This document shows positions 24,579 to 34,888 of a DNA stretch of 64,000 bases, one piece after another (position 1 is the stretch's first letter; each line of letters opens with the position of its first letter). The notes below the pieces were generated by a model, which worked only from the letters and a program-made list of their open reading frames with translations, had not been told where the DNA came from and searched no databases. The DNA lies in assembly GCF_004331255.1 (NCBI RefSeq), contig NZ_SJOF01000003.1, positions 248,001 through 312,000 of the forward strand, written 5' to 3'. The stretch is from Acinetobacter sp. ANC 4173 (GTDB taxonomy: Bacteria > Pseudomonadota > Gammaproteobacteria > Pseudomonadales > Moraxellaceae). Made by a program: the position numbers and the translations under genes.

Positions 24579-25466
24579 TTAGCGATGATGTTCCTGAACT
24601 GGAATCTCACCAAATTTCCCTTGATTGAAATCTTCAAAAGCCTGAATGATTTCCTGTTTGGTATTCATCACAAACGGTCCATAACCCTGAATTGGCTCAT
24701 TCAACGGTTTGCCAGTCAAAATTAAGAATTTCGCATCAGCAGTAAGCGCTTCCAACTGAATCTGTGGTTCAGCATCATGGGCAAATAACACAATCGAGTT
24801 ATCCAACACTTTTTGATGGCCGTTCAGCAGCATCTCGCCTTGTAGCACCACCACCAAGGTATTGTGATCGACTGGCACAAATACCTCTTGGCGATGCTCC
24901 GCTTTCAGCATGCCATCCCAGACATTGACTGGACTAAAGGTCGAAGCCGCGCCTTGCTGCTCTGCATAAGCACCCGCAATCACACGTAAATACCCAGCTT
25001 CATCTTCAAAGTGAATCACAGGAATCTCTTGGGCTTGAATGGCCTGATATTGTGGTGCCGTCATTTTATCGGCTGCGGGTAAATTCACCCACAACTGTAC
25101 CATTTCAAACAGACCACCTTGCGCAGCAAACTCCGTCGAGTGAAATTCTTCATGCACCAAACCTGAACCTGCAGTCATCCACTGCACATCACCGGTTTGG
25201 ATGGTGCCACCACCGCCACTAGAATCTTTATGTGTCACGGCACCTTGGTAGGCAATGGTCACCGTTTCAAAACCACGGTGCGGATGTGAACCTACACCAT
25301 GCTGTTCTTTAGTGGCTGTAAATGGATATGGCGCGGCATAATCCAACAACAAAAATGGGCTAATCGCTTGTCCTAGACGGTCATAAGAAAATAGATTTCT
25401 AACAGGGAAACCATCCCCCACCCAATGCATATTTTGGTTACGATACACGCCAGTAATTTTTTTCAT
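24579..25466 (-). CDS. Pirin family protein
   Basis: This 295-residue bicupin protein has metal-binding histidines in HPHRGFET near residues 55-62 and in SGLVHEEFH near 101-109, with the pattern of pirins that can act as quercetin dioxygenase-like enzymes or as regulators. The start is the ATG at 25466, with AGGAG eight bases upstream. A longer frame to 25496 has no ribosome site. It is monocistronic. The physiological substrate is unknown. Confidence 0.88.
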   Translation of the reverse strand: MKKITGVYRNQNMHWVGDGFPVRNLFSYDRLGQAISPFLLLDYAAPYPFTATKEQHGVGSHPHRGFETVTIAYQGAVTHKDSSGGGGTIQTGDVQWMTAGSGLVHEEFHSTEFAAQGGLFEMVQLWVNLPAADKMTAPQYQAIQAQEIPVIHFEDEAGYLRVIAGAYAEQQGAASTFSPVNVWDGMLKAEHRQEVFVPVDHNTLVVVLQGEMLLNGHQKVLDNSIVLFAHDAEPQIQLEALTADAKFLILTGKPLNEPIQGYGPFVMNTKQEIIQAFEDFNQGKFGEIPVQEHHR

Positions 25467-25773
25467 TTCAAAACTCCTATCTCTAGGATTTAACATGCTG
25501 CCATGTTAAGCATTTTAAAGTGCAGGACATAGTGAGCTTATGCGATACACCATCCTATTTTTACAACAATCATCCCAAAATATTGAATTGATATATTTTT
25601 ATTTACGGGTTGAGTGCAACAACAAAACTATCTCAGAAATAAGACAATCTTTCCCAAGATCATCCTTTAAGCTCAATCGAGTCTCTGATTAATATAACAA
25701 CAACGCAACCATGCTCTGAGGATCACAATGCGCATGGCTGACTTCGCTGTCTGTCCACTCAAGGAATAAGAAA
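25467..25773. other. Divergent intergenic region, pirin / YcaC-like gene
   Basis: There is no gene. The 307 bases separate the leftward pirin gene from the rightward hydrolase and must contain both promoters. I see no clear operator. Confidence 0.5.
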
Positions 25774-26400
25774 ATGGGTAAACCGTATACTCGCTTAGAT
25801 AAAAATAATGCTGCCGTGTTGCTGGTCGATCATCAAACTGGACTGTTGTCCTTGGTGCGTGACATCGATCTCGATAAATTCAAAAATAATGTACTGGCTT
25901 TGGCCGATGCCGCCCAATATTTTAATTTGCCCACGATTCTAACCACCAGTTTTGAAAATGGGCCAAACGGTCCTCTGGTTCCAGAGTTAAAAGCAATGTT
26001 CCCCGATGCACCGTATATTGCCCGCCCGGGACAAATTAATGCTTGGGACAACGAAGACTTTGTCAAAGCCATTAAAGCCACAGGTAAAAAGCAACTGATT
26101 ATTGCAGGTGTCGTAACCGAGGTCTGTGTGGCTTTTCCAGCGCTATCCGCACTGGAAGAAGATTTTGAAGTGTTTGTCATTACCGATGCTTCAGGTACGT
26201 TCAATGCCTTGACCCGCGATGCCGCATGGGAACGCATGTCACAAGCTGGTGCGCAACTCATGACTTGGTTTGGTATGGCGTGTGAACTGCATCGTGACTG
26301 GCGAAATGATATTGAAGGCTTGGGCACGCTCTTCTCTAACCATATTCCAGATTACCGTAATCTCATAAATAGCTATAATCAAAATACAGGGCAAAAATAA
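25774..26400 (+). CDS. Isochorismatase-family hydrolase (YcaC-like)
   Basis: This 208-residue protein has the cysteine-hydrolase triad of the family: D19 in LLVDHQTG, a lysine near residue 109 (ATGKKQLIIAG), and C118 in VTEVCVAFPA. The closest look is YcaC, an octameric hydrolase of unsettled substrate. An AAGGAATAAG ribosome region supports the start. A LysR gene begins 83 bases downstream in the same direction. The substrate is unknown. Confidence 0.85.
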   Translation: MGKPYTRLDKNNAAVLLVDHQTGLLSLVRDIDLDKFKNNVLALADAAQYFNLPTILTTSFENGPNGPLVPELKAMFPDAPYIARPGQINAWDNEDFVKAIKATGKKQLIIAGVVTEVCVAFPALSALEEDFEVFVITDASGTFNALTRDAAWERMSQAGAQLMTWFGMACELHRDWRNDIEGLGTLFSNHIPDYRNLINSYNQNTGQK

Positions 26401-26483
26401 GGCAAAACACAATGCATTGCAGCATGACATCCATGCTGTAATGCGCTTTAAACTTCACATCACATGACAAACAGAGGTGGCAA

Positions 26484-27440
26484 ATGCGTTCATTTGATGA
26501 CTACTATTATTTTTATTTAGTGGTCAAGCATGGTGGATTCAGTGCAGCCAGCGAAGCCAGTCAAATTACCAAATCGAAACTCAGTCGACGGATTCTTGAG
26601 TTAGAGCACCAATTTAACATCACCCTCATTCAGCGTTCGACTCGACATTTTAAAGTGACCGCGTTGGGACAAGCGTTTTATGAAGAATGCTGCAAAGTGA
26701 TTGCACAAGTCGAATGTGCTGAAAATGTCCTGCTTCAACAGAAAAATGAACCACAAGGTTTGGTCAAAATCAGTTGTCCCTCCGTGATGTTGCAATACCA
26801 AGTCCGCCATCTACTCAGCCAATTTCTGAAAGATTACCCACGAGTTGAAGTGGAACTCGAATTAACCAGCCGTCGAGTCGATGTTTTACATGATGATATT
26901 GATCTTGCGCTACGGACCAACTTTGCCGCCAACGAGGATGCCAACATTGTTGTACGTGATGTGATGCAAACCACACATTGCTTGGTCGCCAGCCCCTCTC
27001 TATTAAAAGATCATGACATTCAGCTAATTACCGAACTTGGTGATTATCCAAGCGTTGTACTGGGGACACAAAAGAGTCAGTATGCTTGGCATTTACATCA
27101 TCGGGGTCGTAATGAAAGCATTGAAATACCCTTACAGCCACGCCTGAAATGTAATGACTTGGCAGGGGTTTATTTTGCCGCACTGGATGGTTTAGGCATT
27201 GCAGATCTGCCCTATTTAACCGTTGAGCAAGACCTTGCTTCAGGCAAACTGATTCATATTTTACCTGAGTGGTGTTCTAACCTTGGCACGGTGCAATTGG
27301 TTTATGCTTCTCGTAAAGGACAACGTCTGGTTGTAGAAAAATTAATTCAGGTGCTGATGACAGGTTTGCGCGCATTGGCACAGGAGCAACCTGGCTATCT
27401 GTCCCCGATTGATCATCCCATCGCTCTCAATAGACCTTAA
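26484..27440 (+). CDS. LysR-type transcriptional regulator
   Basis: This 318-residue regulator has an N-terminal helix-turn-helix (AASEASQITKSKLSRRILELE, about residues 21-41) and an effector-binding domain of the AaeR/PecT-like group. GAGG lies just before the ATG. It sits between the YcaC-like gene and ahpC, with terminators after it. Its targets are not visible; the pirin/YcaC neighbourhood is one guess. Confidence 0.85.
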   Translation: MRSFDDYYYFYLVVKHGGFSAASEASQITKSKLSRRILELEHQFNITLIQRSTRHFKVTALGQAFYEECCKVIAQVECAENVLLQQKNEPQGLVKISCPSVMLQYQVRHLLSQFLKDYPRVEVELELTSRRVDVLHDDIDLALRTNFAANEDANIVVRDVMQTTHCLVASPSLLKDHDIQLITELGDYPSVVLGTQKSQYAWHLHHRGRNESIEIPLQPRLKCNDLAGVYFAALDGLGIADLPYLTVEQDLASGKLIHILPEWCSNLGTVQLVYASRKGQRLVVEKLIQVLMTGLRALAQEQPGYLSPIDHPIALNRP

Positions 27441-27487
27441 GCGGCAAGCTCAATTTGACTTGAATCATCTTAGAATTTAAAAAAAAC

Positions 27488-27505
27488 CCAGAACCGAAGT
27501 TCTGG
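27488..27505. terminator. Bidirectional terminator between LysR and ahpC
   Basis: A perfect seven-base stem (ccagaac / gttctgg) with a cgaa tetraloop is flanked by A and T runs, so it can serve the convergent genes on both sides. Confidence 0.85.
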
Positions 27506-27532
27506 ATTTTTTAAATTCAAACTGCTTTCGGT

Positions 27533-28096
27533 TTAGATTTTACCAATCAGGTCAATCGATGGTGCCAAAGTCGCATCACCTTCTTTCCATTTTGCAGGGC
27601 ACACTTCACCCGGATGTGCATGCACATACTGGGCTGCTTTAACCTTACGCAACAACTCCTGTGCATCACGACCCACCCCACCCGCATTAATTTCAATAAT
27701 TTGGATTTTCCCTTCAGGGTCAATTACAAATGTGCCACGATCTGCCAAACCGTCTGCTTCAATCAGCACTTCAAAGTTTTTCGCCAAGACCCAAGTCGGA
27801 TCGCCAATCATAGAATATTGAATTTTCTTAATTTCTTCCGAACTGTCATGCCATGCTTTATGCGTGAAATGGGTATCGGTCGATACGGAATAAAGCTCCA
27901 CACCCATCTTTTGAAATTCAGCATAATGATCGGCTAAATCGCCTAATTCGGTTGGACACACAAAAGTAAAATCGGCAGGATAGAAAAACACAACCGACCA
28001 TTTGCCATAAAAATTCTGTTCAGACACTTGAACAAATTCACCATTTTTATAAGCCGTTGCGTTGAAGGGTTTGACTTCAGTATTGATTAAACTCAT
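27533..28096 (-). CDS. ahpC: Alkyl hydroperoxide reductase subunit C
   Basis: This 187-residue 2-Cys peroxiredoxin has the peroxidatic cysteine in FTFVCPTE near residues 44-51 and the resolving cysteine in GEVCPAKW near 163-170. The sequence is AhpC of typical length. It reduces hydrogen peroxide and organic peroxides in the cytoplasm using AhpF or a thioredoxin-like donor. No ahpF is adjacent, which is usual for Acinetobacter. I could not identify an OxyR site by eye in the 200 bases upstream. Confidence 0.95.
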   Translation of the reverse strand: MSLINTEVKPFNATAYKNGEFVQVSEQNFYGKWSVVFFYPADFTFVCPTELGDLADHYAEFQKMGVELYSVSTDTHFTHKAWHDSSEEIKKIQYSMIGDPTWVLAKNFEVLIEADGLADRGTFVIDPEGKIQIIEINAGGVGRDAQELLRKVKAAQYVHAHPGEVCPAKWKEGDATLAPSIDLIGKI

Positions 28097-28260
28097 GTGC
28101 TTTTCCTCAGTATTGGTTACAGTATTTGCTTAACGTGAAACCAAGGATAAGAAATTTTCTCATATAGGTAAAACAGTAGTTTTTTATTATTTTAATCGGT
28201 TTTATAGATTTAAAATTTAGATGTTCTTCCTCTTTTTAATGATTTTATCCGATGCAAATA

Positions 28261-28298
28261 AAAATGCTGGTGACCGCCGAAGCCATCACCAGCATTTT
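28261..28298 (-). terminator. Terminator after gabD
   Basis: A perfect 13-base stem (aaaatgctggtga / tcaccagcatttt) with a 12-base loop and T runs on both strands lies 17 bases past the gabD stop. Confidence 0.85.
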
Positions 28299-28314
28299 TA
28301 ACCCACAGCAAAAA

Positions 28315-29772
28315 TTATGCTGAAGTGTCGGTCACATCGATACACATGTACTTCATTTCTAAGTACTCTTCGATGCCCCACTCTGAACCTTCACGGCCTA
28401 AACCTGACTGTTTCACACCACCAAACGGAGCAACTTCATTCGAAATCGCGCCTGTGTTTACACCCACCATGCCATATTCTAACGCTTCGCCCACACGCCA
28501 TTGACGTGCAGCACTTTGGGTAAAGATATAGCTGGCTAAGCCAAACTCAGTGTCATTTGCCAGTGCAATCGCTTCAGCTTCAGTTTCAAAGCGGAATAAA
28601 GGTGCCAATGGACCAAAGGTTTCTTCTTTCGCAACGCGCATGTCTTGCGTTACATCACGCAGAACCGTTGGTTCAAAGAAGGTTTTACCTAAGGCATGTA
28701 ATTGACCACCGATCAGTACTTTCGCACCTTTCGCTTGAGCATCATCAATATGCGACTGCACTTTAGCCACGGCTTTTGCATCAATCAATGGACCTTGAGT
28801 CGAGCCTTCGACACGACCATCACCCACTTTTAATTTCGCAACTTCAGCTACTAGGCGCTCGCAAAGGGCATCATAAATGCCTGCTTGCACATAGATACGG
28901 TTGGCACACACACAAGTTTGACCACTGTTACGGAATTTGCTCATCATCACGCCTTGAACGGCTTGATCAAGATTTGCATCATCAAATATGATCACAGGCG
29001 CATTACCACCCAACTCTAAAGAGAGTTTTTTGATGGTTGGTGCACATTGCTGCATCAAAATACGACCCACTGGCGTCGAACCTGTGAAGCTCAGTTTGCG
29101 CACCACATCGCTGTTACACAATGTTTGACCCACTTCAACCGCATCACCCGTAATGTTCAACAAAAGGTCTTGTGGCAAACCGGCTTGCAAGGCCAACACT
29201 TCTAATGCATAAGCCGATAACGGGGTTTGTTCCGCCGGTTTCACCAACATTGAACAACCCGCTGCAAGTGCAGGTGCTGCTTTACGGGTAATCATCGCTG
29301 CGGGGAAGTTCCACGGCGTAATGGCCGCAGTCACACCAATCGCTTGCTTGATCACCACCAAACGCTGATGTGCTTGCGTTGGGGGAAGAATCGCACCATC
29401 AATACGACGCGCTTGTTCTGCAAACCAACGAATAAACGAGGCTGCATAGGCAATTTCACCACGTGCTTCAAGCAAAGGTTTACCTTGTTCCGCCGTTAAC
29501 AACTGCGCCAAGTTTTCCTTATGCTCGAGCATCAATTCATACCACGCCCACAAGATGTCGGCACGATGTAAAGCAGTTTGCTTTTTCCAAAGTGCTTGTG
29601 CTTGTTCAGAACGAGTAATGGCTGCTTCGACGCCCGCTTGGTCATAGGTTTTTACCCATGCCAGACTTTCACCCGTCGCTGCATCTTGAACTTCAATAAA
29701 GCCGCTTGAAGCAGGCGCTTCAAGGGCAATATCAGGATGTGCTAATAAATATTGCAATCCTTGTTGAATCAT
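28315..29772 (-). CDS. gabD: Succinate-semialdehyde dehydrogenase
   Basis: This 485-residue aldehyde dehydrogenase oxidises succinate semialdehyde to succinate with NAD(P). ITPWNFPAAMITRK lies near residues 150-163, the general base is in LELGGNAP near 252-259, and the catalytic cysteine is in SGQTCVCANR near 283-292. The start overlaps the gabT stop by four bases (ATGA), indicating coupled translation. With gabT it completes conversion of GABA to succinate. Confidence 0.95.
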   Translation of the reverse strand: MIQQGLQYLLAHPDIALEAPASSGFIEVQDAATGESLAWVKTYDQAGVEAAITRSEQAQALWKKQTALHRADILWAWYELMLEHKENLAQLLTAEQGKPLLEARGEIAYAASFIRWFAEQARRIDGAILPPTQAHQRLVVIKQAIGVTAAITPWNFPAAMITRKAAPALAAGCSMLVKPAEQTPLSAYALEVLALQAGLPQDLLLNITGDAVEVGQTLCNSDVVRKLSFTGSTPVGRILMQQCAPTIKKLSLELGGNAPVIIFDDANLDQAVQGVMMSKFRNSGQTCVCANRIYVQAGIYDALCERLVAEVAKLKVGDGRVEGSTQGPLIDAKAVAKVQSHIDDAQAKGAKVLIGGQLHALGKTFFEPTVLRDVTQDMRVAKEETFGPLAPLFRFETEAEAIALANDTEFGLASYIFTQSAARQWRVGEALEYGMVGVNTGAISNEVAPFGGVKQSGLGREGSEWGIEEYLEMKYMCIDVTDTSA

Positions 29773-31067
29773 GCTGATTGCTCCGCAGTTTGCGCCCCAA
29801 CAGTTGCTGGCAATGCTAAAGAATCAAAACCTTGTTTTAAAATGTCTAAAGCTTGACGGAATTGTTCTGTTGGAATGGTCAGTGGATATAAGAAACGAAT
29901 CACGTTGCCATTTTTACCACAAGTTAACAACAACAAACCTTTCTGCATTGCAAAAGTTTGTACAGCTTTGGCGATCTCTGCATTTTCTACTTCAACAGCA
30001 ACCATAGAACCTAATGCACGAATATCATTCACGATGGTCGTTTCAGCTTGAATTTGCTTCAACGCAGTGACTAATTCTGCACCTAAAACATTGGCACGTT
30101 CACACAGCTTTTCTTCTTCAATGGCATCAATCACTGCATGTGCTGCTGCAACTGCAATTGGGTTACCTGCGTAAGTACCACCTAAACCGCCTGGGTTTGG
30201 TGCATCCATAACGTCGATACGACCCACTACACCTGAAATTGGGAAACCACCACCAAGGCTTTTCGCCATAGTGATCAGGTCAGCTTTAGTTTCGTAATGA
30301 TCCATTGCGAACAATTTACCTGTACGCGCAAAACCAGTTTGAACTTCATCAGCAATCAACAAAATACCGTGTTGATCACAAATCGCACGTAAACGCTTTA
30401 AGAATTCAGCAGGAACAACGTTAAAACCGCCTTCACCTTGTACTGGCTCAAGCACGATAGCTGCTACGTCATGTGCAGATACATCTTCACTGAAAATATT
30501 TTCAACACTTTCAATGGCTGCATCAACAGAAATACCTTTAGACGCCACTGGATAACGCGCATGGAATACGCCACCCGGCATTACACCAAAATCGCGTTTG
30601 TACGGTGCAGTTTTACCTGTCATTGCCATAGTCATGAATGAACGACCGTGGAACCCGTTACCAAAAGTAATAATGCCGTGACGGCCTGTATAAGAACGTG
30701 CGATTTTTACCGCATTTTCAACCGCTTCTGCACCTGTCGTGAAGAATGCAGTTTTTGCTTGACCCGCAATTGGTGCGCGCTCATTGATACGCTCAGCCAA
30801 AGATACATAGCTTTCGTATGGTGTTACTTGGTAAGCCGTGTGGGTGAATTTGGTTAACTGTTCAGTCACAGCCGCAATCACTTTTGGATGACGGTGACCT
30901 GTATTCAATACCGCAATACCGCCAGCAAAGTCGATGTATTCGTTGCCATCTTTATCCCAAATTGTGGCATTTTCTGCTTTTTCTGCATACCACTGACACA
31001 TCACGCCTACGCCGCGTGGGGTTGCTTGCTGTTTACGCGCATTGAGTGCAGAATGATTAGCATCCAT
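29769..31067 (-). CDS. gabT: 4-aminobutyrate aminotransferase
   Basis: This 432-residue class III PLP-dependent aminotransferase converts GABA and 2-oxoglutarate to succinate semialdehyde and glutamate. FFTTGAEAVENAVK lies near residues 107-120, the cofactor-binding aspartate is in LIADEVQTG near 236-244, and the PLP lysine is in ITMAKSLGGG near 265-274. A GAGGAAAC site precedes the ATG. It is divergent from a MocR-type regulator, as in classical gab loci. Confidence 0.95.
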   Translation of the reverse strand: MDANHSALNARKQQATPRGVGVMCQWYAEKAENATIWDKDGNEYIDFAGGIAVLNTGHRHPKVIAAVTEQLTKFTHTAYQVTPYESYVSLAERINERAPIAGQAKTAFFTTGAEAVENAVKIARSYTGRHGIITFGNGFHGRSFMTMAMTGKTAPYKRDFGVMPGGVFHARYPVASKGISVDAAIESVENIFSEDVSAHDVAAIVLEPVQGEGGFNVVPAEFLKRLRAICDQHGILLIADEVQTGFARTGKLFAMDHYETKADLITMAKSLGGGFPISGVVGRIDVMDAPNPGGLGGTYAGNPIAVAAAHAVIDAIEEEKLCERANVLGAELVTALKQIQAETTIVNDIRALGSMVAVEVENAEIAKAVQTFAMQKGLLLLTCGKNGNVIRFLYPLTIPTEQFRQALDILKQGFDSLALPATVGAQTAEQSA

Positions 31068-31093
31068 TATTGTTTCCTCATTTTTTCATCGTC

Positions 31094-31191
31094 AATTACA
31101 GCTTTGGTCTATGCATCCGTTCGCCTAATTTCAGGATGCTTTACAATGACTGCCTATGACTGTAATTTCGCGCTTCTTGGGTCAACTGACC
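31094..31191. promoter_or_regulatory. Candidate GabR operator region
   Basis: Two kinds of inverted repeat lie just before or at the regulator start: aattacag (31094-31101) with ctgtaatt (31160-31167), and a compact ggtca ac tgacc palindrome (31180-31191). Part of this lies inside the reading frame if the first ATG at 31146 is used, but all of it is intergenic if translation begins at the TTG at 31224. Confidence 0.4.
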
Positions 31192-32723
31192 AGAGCCACT
31201 TTTTAACTGTAGGAGAGAGCCAATTGCGCAGTTTGTTAGGTGATCATTTATTACAACGTCTCCAGCAAGATACAGAGGGTAAGCTGCATCAGCGCCTATT
31301 CCGTTGCTTGAGAGGTGCGATTACCGACGGTGTCATTCAGCCTAAAACGCGCTTACCTGCATCTCGTGATTTGGCCAATGAAGTCAAGGTGTCGCGCAAT
31401 ACCGTGTTGTCTGCTTATGAGCAACTGCAAGCCGAAGGCTATTTGGAAGCGCGTACGGGTCACGGCACTTGGGTTGCGGAACATTTACCCGAAGTATTTT
31501 TAAATACCATTCATGGCAAGAAAGTTGAAGGAATTGCCAAAGCCAAAAAAAATGCATCTTTATCACAACGTGGCACACAAGTGATGGGACATGCCGCAGC
31601 ATCTCCACATCAATGGGGGGCTTTTGTCCCTGGTGCACCGGATGTGACTGAATTTCCGCATCATATTTTTAGTCGAATTCAAGCACGTTTAAACCGTGAA
31701 CCCAATATTGAACAATTAATTTACAGCAATGCTGGCGGCTGCATAGAACTACGTAGCGCACTGGCCGATTACTTACGTGTCGCCCGTTCAGTTCAATGCG
31801 ATACCGACCAAATTATTATTACCGAAGGGATTCATCAAGCCATTGATCTGGTCTCTCGTGCCCTATGTGATATTGGCGATCAAGTTTGGATTGAAGATCC
31901 GGCCTATTGGGGAATGCGCAACACTTTGCGTATTAATGGCCTAGACATTCATCCCATGCCTGTAGATGCTGACGGAATTATTCCAGAACAAAATCCAGAA
32001 AAACCACCCAAACTGATTTTTGTGACGCCGTCACATCAATACCCATTAGGCTCGCATCTGAGCCTAGAACGACGCAAGCAGCTCTTGAGTATTGCCAAAC
32101 AAAATAATAGCTGGATTGTGGAAGATGACTATGACAGTGAATTCCGCTTCTCGGGACACCCTTACCCATCGCTGCAAGGTTTGGAGTCCGATGCTCCCGT
32201 CATTTACATGGGGACATTCAGTAAAACCATTTATCCTGCACTACGTATTGGCTACTTGGTGGTACCTCGTTCACTCTTTTCACCGTTAAGGATTTTGGCA
32301 GCAGAATTGTATCGCGGTGGGCATTTGCTTGAACAAAAAGCCTTAGCGGTGTTTATTCGTGAAGGACATTATGAAGCACATATTCGACGCATGCGCCTGC
32401 TATATGGTAAGCGTCGTGCTTATCTGGTCGACTTAATTCATCGCTACTTAGGTCCCGAATTTGTACACGAATACAGTCATGATTCAGGGCTACATTTGGT
32501 CATGAGACTGCCTGAACAGTGCGATGATGTTGCCATTGCTTCCACAGCCTTAGAACGTGGCATTAAAGTTCGTCCATTGTCGCAATACTATATGCACTCA
32601 CATGCACGCGCACAGCGTGGCCTGCTAATGGGTTTTGCCTGTGTGAATGAGCGCGATATGGTGATGTCCTTTGGCGTGTTATTGCAATGTCTGCGTGAAG
32701 CGGGTGTGCCCACTGTGAATTGA
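31146..32723 (+). CDS. gabR: MocR-family PLP-dependent regulator, GabR-like
   Basis: This protein is 525 residues from the ATG at 31146. It fuses a GntR-type winged helix (LPASRDLANEVKVSRNTVLSAYEQL, about residues 63-87) to an aminotransferase-like effector domain with the PLP lysine in GTFSKTIYPALR. Such proteins sense GABA through PLP and control gabTD, and the divergent position here fits. An in-frame TTG at 31224 with AGGAG eight bases upstream would give 499 residues, nearer the usual length, and may be the true start. Assignment as GabR is by family and position. Confidence 0.85.
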   Translation: MTAYDCNFALLGSTDQSHFLTVGESQLRSLLGDHLLQRLQQDTEGKLHQRLFRCLRGAITDGVIQPKTRLPASRDLANEVKVSRNTVLSAYEQLQAEGYLEARTGHGTWVAEHLPEVFLNTIHGKKVEGIAKAKKNASLSQRGTQVMGHAAASPHQWGAFVPGAPDVTEFPHHIFSRIQARLNREPNIEQLIYSNAGGCIELRSALADYLRVARSVQCDTDQIIITEGIHQAIDLVSRALCDIGDQVWIEDPAYWGMRNTLRINGLDIHPMPVDADGIIPEQNPEKPPKLIFVTPSHQYPLGSHLSLERRKQLLSIAKQNNSWIVEDDYDSEFRFSGHPYPSLQGLESDAPVIYMGTFSKTIYPALRIGYLVVPRSLFSPLRILAAELYRGGHLLEQKALAVFIREGHYEAHIRRMRLLYGKRRAYLVDLIHRYLGPEFVHEYSHDSGLHLVMRLPEQCDDVAIASTALERGIKVRPLSQYYMHSHARAQRGLLMGFACVNERDMVMSFGVLLQCLREAGVPTVN

Positions 32724-32742
32724 TTTATACATTGTATAAAAA

Positions 32743-32764
32743 AGAGTCTCCTCGTGGAGACTCT
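32743..32764. terminator. Bidirectional terminator between gabR and the permease gene
   Basis: A perfect nine-base stem (agagtctcc / ggagactct) with a tcgt tetraloop is flanked by A and T runs on both sides and serves the convergent genes. Confidence 0.9.
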
Positions 32765-32789
32765 TTTTTTCAATACAGATAGATGGAGA

Positions 32790-34229
32790 TTAAACCAGCT
32801 TTTCTTGTTTGTTGTGCGCTAAATGCGATGCTCTACGCTCTTTGCCCCAACCTAGTTTTTCCGACAATACGCCAAAGAACACAATCGTACCAAACAACAC
32901 GGTGGTGTAGATCACTTCTTTGAAATAGGTGCCTTCAATCAACATGGTCAGAATTGCCCCAATAATCGCGATGATCACACCATAAGTCACATAAGGGAAC
33001 ATCCACATTTTAAAGTCGATTTGAACCCCTTCTGCTTCAAGCTTTTTACGCATACGCAATTGCGAATAGGCAATCGCCAAGTACACATATAATGTCGCTG
33101 CACCCGTGGTTAACATGAAAACATCATAAACATCCATACTCTTGCTTGCTGTTAAAATCACCGCAATTACAGAGAAGAAACAAGACACAATCACGCCGAC
33201 AGCCGGACTACCATGACGGTTCACGGTACCAAAACTCTTCGGTGCATCACCACGTTTTCCTAAAGAGAACAACATACGTGAACAGGTATACAATGCCGAG
33301 TTAAAGCAGCTACAAACCGAAGTCAGTACGACAAAGTTGACAATATGACGTGCGCCAGGAATGCCTAGTGCAGTCAGGGTCACACTATAGGTACCCCAAG
33401 TCGAATCTTTCAAAAGTTCATTGTTGTGCGGAATCAAACACACTGCCACAAACATTGAACCCACATAGAACAAAATAATACGCCAAACGACTGAGTTAGA
33501 AGCCTTACGAATTTCTTTAGAAGGATTCGCCGATTCTGCTGCGGCTACGGTTACAATCTCAGCCCCAATATAGGCAAACATTACCCCCAGTAAGGCGGTA
33601 ATGACCGAGGATGCCCCATTTGGCATAAAGCCTTGTGAAGTCAAATTACTGATACCCGATGCAGCAGGATTACCCCACGGCCACAAGTGCATAATCGCTA
33701 AACTACCCAGCACAAGGAAAATCACAATCGCGATGACTTTGATCAGGGCAAACCAAAATTCGAATTCACCGTAATTCTTCACATTTTGTAAATTGACCGC
33801 AACCAAAGCAACAATCACGACCACCATATAGGCCCAGATGGGGATAAATGGAAACCAGTTATTTAAAATTTTACCTGCAACATAAGCTTCCCAGCCCATG
33901 AGCATGGCGAGCGTACACCAATATAACCAACCAATCGAAAAACCTGCCCAACGCCCAATGGCACGGTCAGCATAAGTTGAAAAAGAACCACTATCAGGGT
34001 TTAAAACGGCCATTTCACCAAGCATACGCATGATGAACCAAACCAATAAGCCACCTAAAGCATAAGTGAGAAAAACCACAGGTCCAGTGTTATAAATAAT
34101 ACTGCCTGAACCGACAAATAAAGAACCACCAATGACACCCGCAATAGAAATCATGGTCAAATGGCGAGATTTAAGCCCGTTATGTAAGCCTTGAGAGCCG
34201 TTGGCTCCTGACGTTTGATGTCCAGCCAT
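32790..34229 (-). CDS. gabP: Amino acid permease, probably GABA permease
   Basis: This 479-residue APC-superfamily transporter has about 12 hydrophobic segments. The N-terminal block HLTMISIAGVIGGSLFVGSG matches the AAT-family consensus, and the second half carries the SAL(Y)TCSRMLFSLG segment of GabP/AnsP-like permeases. The start at 34229 has AAGGAAAA upstream. The context (gabT, gabD, gabR) supports GABA import. Substrate preference among GABA, proline or other amino acids cannot be proved from sequence. Confidence 0.85.
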   Translation of the reverse strand: MAGHQTSGANGSQGLHNGLKSRHLTMISIAGVIGGSLFVGSGSIIYNTGPVVFLTYALGGLLVWFIMRMLGEMAVLNPDSGSFSTYADRAIGRWAGFSIGWLYWCTLAMLMGWEAYVAGKILNNWFPFIPIWAYMVVVIVALVAVNLQNVKNYGEFEFWFALIKVIAIVIFLVLGSLAIMHLWPWGNPAASGISNLTSQGFMPNGASSVITALLGVMFAYIGAEIVTVAAAESANPSKEIRKASNSVVWRIILFYVGSMFVAVCLIPHNNELLKDSTWGTYSVTLTALGIPGARHIVNFVVLTSVCSCFNSALYTCSRMLFSLGKRGDAPKSFGTVNRHGSPAVGVIVSCFFSVIAVILTASKSMDVYDVFMLTTGAATLYVYLAIAYSQLRMRKKLEAEGVQIDFKMWMFPYVTYGVIIAIIGAILTMLIEGTYFKEVIYTTVLFGTIVFFGVLSEKLGWGKERRASHLAHNKQEKLV

Positions 34230-34888
34230 ACAATTTTCCTTAACATGATAGAAATATAGCTGTCCCAAAGTCGGTTTACCCTAGGTCATCAATATTCCTA
34301 ATTTTTGTTGAATCTGCCCAATGCCTAAAAACAAAGGATGGAGTGGGCAAATCTGACGTTTCCGTATGCATACTTCTATATAAGCTTAATTTGTCGTTTT
34401 GGCACTCAAGAAACGAGAGCCATTTTTCTTAAGAAGCAAAGAGCCAATTGTTGTTTTTATGCACCAATTTTGTGCGTTTATGTTATTATTCAACATTAAT
34501 GACTGTTAAATTCAGCTCATATTTAATATAAAAATAGATATATATCAAATCATTATAATTAACAAAACATTAAAATACATGCCAGTTAGAGTACTCAATA
34601 TTCTAAAAGGCGTCGGTTATTGATTATCTATAACTTTAGTCTGGTTTTACATTATTTAGTCAAACTAAATAAAAAAACCTTCCTAGCCAAGCCAAGAAGG
34701 TTTTAAGTGTTTGGAGGCAACGGGATTGCCATATTTGCCTTCATTGGCACGGTTAACCATACAATTTCAACTCAAAAGCTTAAGAGAAAACACATACAAT
34801 ATTCATTCTAAGATATCTATTTATAATAAATTTAAGCGTATATCCGCCTATAAATACAGTTTTATTGGCCCAATTCAATTACCACCAC
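34230..34888. other. Intergenic region between gabP and the ABC exporter
   Basis: No gene is seen. The left half is AT-rich and should contain the gabP promoter. The right half contains the exporter terminator and a short stretch (34705-34745) of ggca/tgcc words that I cannot interpret. This is the right flank of the G+C-rich exporter block. Confidence 0.45.
34676..34702 (-). terminator. Terminator after the ABC exporter operon
   Basis: The arms aaccttc and gaaggtt pair with a 13-base loop and are followed by seven T on the minus strand. It lies about 190 bases past the last exporter gene. Confidence 0.6.
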
